Of a DNA stretch of 64,000 nucleotides, positions 60,304-64,000 are shown one piece after another; the stretch's first letter is position 1, and every line of letters begins with the position of its first letter. The stretch covers positions 62,001 through 126,000 of the forward strand of contig CACNDI010000005.1 of NCBI GenBank assembly GCA_902619165.1, in the 5' to 3' direction. A program made the translations under genes and the position numbers. The notes under the pieces were generated by a model that was given only the letters and a program-made list of their open reading frames with translations, was not told where the DNA came from and ran no database searches. The stretch is from an uncultured Alphaproteobacteria bacterium. Lineage in GTDB: Bacteria; Pseudomonadota; Alphaproteobacteria; Rhodobacterales; Rhodobacteraceae.

Positions 60304-61464
60304 ATGCCCGTAATAAACAGGATAGCAGATTACTTCGATGAGATGCAAGGATGGAGGCATCAAATCCACGCTAACCCAGAACTCGGATTCGAATGTTTTG
60401 AGACAGCAAAGTTTGTAAAATCTAAACTAGAAGAATTTGGTGTAGATGAAATCTATTCTGGAATAGCAAAAACAGGCATCGTTGCAATAATTAATGGTAA
60501 ATCTAATGGCAAAACAATTGGGCTTAGAGCAGATATGGATGCATTGCCTTTAACAGAGATGACTAATAAAAAATATAAATCTAAACGAACTGGTGTAATG
60601 CACGCTTGTGGACACGACGGACACACAACTATGCTTTTAGGAGCTGCTAAATATTTATGTGAGAGAAGAAGTTTTTCTGGGAATGTTGCCCTGATTTTCC
60701 AACCTGCTGAGGAAGGGGGAGGAGGAGCAAAAGTCATGTGTGAAGAAGGCATAATGGAGAAGTTTCAGATCGATGAGGTTTATGGAATCCACAATGATCC
60801 TGGGTCTCCTATGGGTATTTTTAAGACTTGCATTGGCCCGAACATGGCAGCAGCAGATGATTTTACGATTAAAATTATTGGTCAAGGTGGTCATGCAGCG
60901 GAGCCTGATGAAACAATTGATCCACTCATTACTGGGGCGCAGCTTGTACAAGCTATACAAACTATTTCATCCAGAAACTTATCGGCTTTGGATAAAGTGG
61001 TTATTTCTATCACGCAGTTTCATGCTGGAACGACCCATAATATTATTCCCAACGATGCGTTTATCAATGGAACTGTTCGAACTCTTTCCAAAGAAGCTCA
61101 AGAACTGATTGTAAAAAGGCTAAAAGAATTATGCGAGGGTTACAGCAGAGGTTTTGGAGGTAAAATAAAGTTGGACTACAACTATGGTTATCCCCCTACA
61201 GTAAATCACCAGAGAGAAACAAAATTTGCAGCTGAAGTGGCTAAAGAGATAGTGGGTGCACAAAATGTTGACATAGATGCTAAACCAATAATGGCGTCTG
61301 AAGACTTTTCATATATGATAGAGAAGCGTCCAGGGTGTTATTTTCATGTGGGGCAGGGCGTTGGAGCAGCTGTCCACAATCCGAGATATGATTTTAATGA
61401 TGAACTATCACCGATAGGAGCAAGCTTTTTTGTGAAATTGGTTGAGAAGTCAAATCCTGTTTGA
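60304..61464 (+). CDS. M20 family amidohydrolase (hippurate hydrolase/IAA-amino acid hydrolase-like)
   Basis: RHQIHANPELGFECFETAKFV, GLRADMDALPL, MHACGHDGHTTMLLGAA, QPAEEGGGGAKVM, ASEDFSYMIEKRPGCYFHVG; ATG at 60304. Confidence 0.93.
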   Translation: MPVINRIADYFDEMQGWRHQIHANPELGFECFETAKFVKSKLEEFGVDEIYSGIAKTGIVAIINGKSNGKTIGLRADMDALPLTEMTNKKYKSKRTGVMHACGHDGHTTMLLGAAKYLCERRSFSGNVALIFQPAEEGGGGAKVMCEEGIMEKFQIDEVYGIHNDPGSPMGIFKTCIGPNMAAADDFTIKIIGQGGHAAEPDETIDPLITGAQLVQAIQTISSRNLSALDKVVISITQFHAGTTHNIIPNDAFINGTVRTLSKEAQELIVKRLKELCEGYSRGFGGKIKLDYNYGYPPTVNHQRETKFAAEVAKEIVGAQNVDIDAKPIMASEDFSYMIEKRPGCYFHVGQGVGAAVHNPRYDFNDELSPIGASFFVKLVEKSNPV

Positions 61465-61490
61465 TAAGTCTTTAATTAGTAATCAATGCG

Positions 61491-62036
61491 CTAGAATGAA
61501 GATCCAGGGCTTCTTAAGAATTGTATTTCTGATTTTGTTGATTTTCTACCTAAGATAGCATTTCTATGTGGAAACCTGCCAAATCTGGCAATTATATTCC
61601 TATGTTTTAAAGCATATTGGTAGACTTTTTCAGAGGTGTGCGCTCGAAATAATGGAAGAGACATTTCTTGAAGTTTTAAACTTTCACTATGCATTAACGG
61701 TTTTAAGACAAAGTGAGACCTTGCTCTATCTTGTTGGCTAATATCAAAAGCACATAAACAATGTAAGCAAGTCTCTAAAGCTAATCTGTCGCCTGAGAAG
61801 GACCTGGGTGTTCCTCTAAAAACATTTCTAGTAAATTGGTCAGTTAGTATGATAAGAGCTAGAGAGCTTTCTAAAGATTTTTGCCAATCATTAATATACC
61901 CATGAATCGCATTTTCTATTAGATAGCTAAACTTGTTTTTAATTTGGTTGTCAAAATACTCATCTTTTTTAAACCAATCTCTTTGATCGCAGTCTTCGAA
62001 CCAAAAGTCTAATATCCGTACTATTTTTTTATGCAT
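61491..62036 (-). CDS. DUF924 family protein
   Basis: ILDFWFEDCDQRDWFKKDEYFDNQIKNKF, LALIILTDQFTRNVFRGTPRSFSGD, FPHRNAILGRKST. Confidence 0.9.
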   Translation of the reverse strand: MHKKIVRILDFWFEDCDQRDWFKKDEYFDNQIKNKFSYLIENAIHGYINDWQKSLESSLALIILTDQFTRNVFRGTPRSFSGDRLALETCLHCLCAFDISQQDRARSHFVLKPLMHSESLKLQEMSLPLFRAHTSEKVYQYALKHRNIIARFGRFPHRNAILGRKSTKSEIQFLRSPGSSF

Positions 62037-62103
62037 AACTCAATGAAAGGAAATAAAAAATCTTACCTGCATGTAACGTTTAAGTTGTTTCAAAATAAAG
62101 TTA

Positions 62104-62448
62104 CTAACCATTTAAAATATGATTAGGGATAATATGCCTTCCTTCAGCATCGATGAAAATTCTATAAACTTTACTAACCATACTCAAAGGCAATGGTTTA
62201 TATAAATGCGGAAATAACTGATTATTTCTACTTATTTCCCAAACCAGTTCTACATCATCTGTTTTTACTTCCAGCAAATACAAAGGACTTTCCGACTTGA
62301 AATATTTTTCTAAGGTTTCTTTCAATTGTACTGAGGTAGAAAAGTGGATAAATCCATCCCGTTGATCATTTTTTGATCCTTCATAGAAGTCATTGTTTTT
62401 TACGCATTCCCACTCATCCTTATTACAAACTTTAAAAACCTTATCCAT
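62104..62448 (-). CDS. DUF952 domain-containing protein
   Basis: DGFIHFSTSVQLKETLEKYF...LVWEISRNNQLFPHLYKPLPLSMV. Confidence 0.9.
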   Translation of the reverse strand: MDKVFKVCNKDEWECVKNNDFYEGSKNDQRDGFIHFSTSVQLKETLEKYFKSESPLYLLEVKTDDVELVWEISRNNQLFPHLYKPLPLSMVSKVYRIFIDAEGRHIIPNHILNG

Positions 62449-62455
62449 TGCTCTT

Positions 62456-62974
62456 TTATTTGACCTTCTCCTTTAAAAAGGGAACCATAGAGCTCCAAAC
62501 ATAATCGTTTTGGGTTCTATGATATATTGCTGCTAATATATGAATGGAAATCAACCATAATATAGTAGAGAAAAGCAATTCGTGGACCCAAATTACAAAT
62601 TCAATCAAAAGGCCATCTTTATAACCCATCCAGAAAAGGAGCCCAATTCCCAAGCCTGATATTGCAATTCCAGCGAGAGCAAAATACATTGAAATATGGA
62701 CAATTTTTGCTGCTATAAATTGTATTTTCGATGTATCTAAAGGAAGCGCGGTTTTGTATCTTCTTTTCATGTAAATGAACCGAAATACTATAAATAACAA
62801 GAAAAACACCGCAAAAAACATTTCTGATCTAAGAAGCTCTAAATCATTTAATTGCTCTTTGTTTTCAATTTGCTTGAATATCCCATACACGAATAAAAGA
62901 ACGAAAAACCAATGTAAAGATTTCCCTAACAAACTGTGCTGTACTTTTTCTTGGCTCATCTTATTTATTATCAC
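62456..62974 (-). CDS. Cytochrome b561 family protein
   Basis: Four TM segments with heme-ligand-type His (KSLHWFFV, KIVHISMYFALAGIAISG, WVHELLFSTILWLISIHILAAIYH). Confidence 0.85.
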   Translation of the reverse strand: MIINKMSQEKVQHSLLGKSLHWFFVLLFVYGIFKQIENKEQLNDLELLRSEMFFAVFFLLFIVFRFIYMKRRYKTALPLDTSKIQFIAAKIVHISMYFALAGIAISGLGIGLLFWMGYKDGLLIEFVIWVHELLFSTILWLISIHILAAIYHRTQNDYVWSSMVPFLKEKVK

Positions 62975-63186
62975 CTATAGATAATAAGTTCAGGGTAGAC
63001 TTTTAATTTTATTTAATTTCTTATCAATTTGTCACTATAAATTTTTTATTCAATATTTTCAATTGCTTAATTGCACTTTATCATTCCTCCTTCTTAAGTA
63101 TTTATGTCGCAATTATCTTCCACTTTATGCTTTCCAATGGCGTTAATCAGAAGCATCTTAGACCTCTTAAAAAGGCTACTGTATTT

Positions 63187-63227
63187 AAAAAAATTTCTCA
63201 CATTTGATATTTTTTAGCTGAGAAATT
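63187..63227 (-). terminator. Candidate intrinsic terminator downstream of the GNAT-like gene
   Basis: On the minus strand: AATTTCTCA, 18-nt loop, TGAGAAATT followed by a T run; 9-bp stem overlapping the stop codon. Confidence 0.55.
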
Positions 63228-64000
63228 AAAGTGGAATAGAAAATTGCTGATAAGAAATCGTTCTAGCTCCAAATAATTCTTTTTGATGAGATAAACCTTG
63301 ATTTAGAACCCATCCATTTTCGGTAGTTGAAGTTCCAAAATCAAACCACTCGTGATCATCAACAGTTTCATATATTAGATAATTTACAATAGCATCTATT
63401 GCTCCCATTCCCCGACCAAGTTCGTTAGATGCTATGTATTGTACGTGACTTGTTCGACCACACTTATAAACAACCAAACCGGCAACAATAGATTTTGCTT
63501 TAACTGCAGTATAAAGACGAATATTATCGTTAAACATATTTTTTAGATATATCATTTCATCTAAGTTGTGAGTTGGAGCCACATTATATTTTTCAGCCAA
63601 ATTTTGTATCAAAATTTCCCAAAATTCGTTCCAGCTATCACTACTAGAAACTATTACATTATTCTTTTTTGCCTTTTTCACTCCCCTTTTGCGCAACTTC
63701 GAAAAGCCCAACTGTTGGTTTAATCTTATGCTTGATGACACATCATTTCTTACTTGTGTAGCTCCAGCTTTAAAAAGAGCGTAGAGATCTTCTTCAGCAG
63801 GATATAAATGGTAAATATGTGGAATAGGTTTGTATAACAGATTTTTTGCTTTAGTTAACCGAAGATAGCTTAACAGTACATCGAAAATATCAAGTGCTAG
63901 TGAGATATTCATCTCGGTGCCTGTAAGTAGTCCTCCATAAGTTAACCCATCGTGAGAACTGATAGTGCCATCAGATCGTTTATTAGCAGGTAATAAGGCA
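63226..64000 (-). CDS. FemAB/GNAT-like acyltransferase, partial (runs off right edge)
   Basis: Frame stays open past the listed Met to 64000 (ALLPANKRSDGTISSHDGLTYGGLLTGTEMNISLAL...); C-terminus VQYIASNELGRGMGAIDAIVNYLIYETVDDHEWFDFGTSTTENG. Confidence 0.7.
   Translation of the reverse strand, partial: ALLPANKRSDGTISSHDGLTYGGLLTGTEMNISLALDIFDVLLSYLRLTKAKNLLYKPIPHIYHLYPAEEDLYALFKAGATQVRNDVSSSIRLNQQLGFSKLRKRGVKKAKKNNVIVSSSDSWNEFWEILIQNLAEKYNVAPTHNLDEMIYLKNMFNDNIRLYTAVKAKSIVAGLVVYKCGRTSHVQYIASNELGRGMGAIDAIVNYLIYETVDDHEWFDFGTSTTENGWVLNQGLSHQKELFGARTISYQQFSIPL

Noticed and set aside
63127-63207. 26-codon + strand ORF in the 63 kb gap
   Set aside because: Too short, no SD and no supporting evidence.

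Overview
This 64 kb AT-rich window is almost entirely coding and looks like a chromosomal core region of an alphaproteobacterium. That assignment is inferred from gene order and from an E1-beta that carries a lipoyl domain. No rRNA, tRNA, CRISPR array, prophage, IS element or clear pseudogene was found. Recognisable blocks: yajC-secD-secF; sodB; bamB-der; cvpA and an mlaEF-like ABC pair; alr-dnaB-rplI-rpsR-rpsF divergent from fabD-fabG-acpP-fabF-mltG; cysE; pdhA-pdhB-pdhC-ftsB; pgk-tkt; zapA; grxD-bolA-purL; pyrG-secG-ilvC; ubiH-like/carA; yqeY; hppA. The right end is more accessory-like: an orphan exported protein, MFS, a minimal O6-alkylguanine methyltransferase, a YwqK/MORN-repeat protein, a P450 divergent from an M20 amidohydrolase, DUF924, DUF952, cytochrome b561 and a partial FemAB/GNAT-like gene. 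The most notable observation is that the pyruvate dehydrogenase E2 gene lacks any lipoyl domain, while the adjacent E1-beta carries one; lipoyl function may have moved between subunits. Other points: a terminator-like perfect hairpin inside the start of rarD, a 9-bp inverted repeat between rpsF and fabD, a K+-dependent signature in hppA, a 79-nt antisense gene overlap, and several genes missing from usually conserved neighbourhoods. I did not find convincing evidence for an entirely new multi-gene system.
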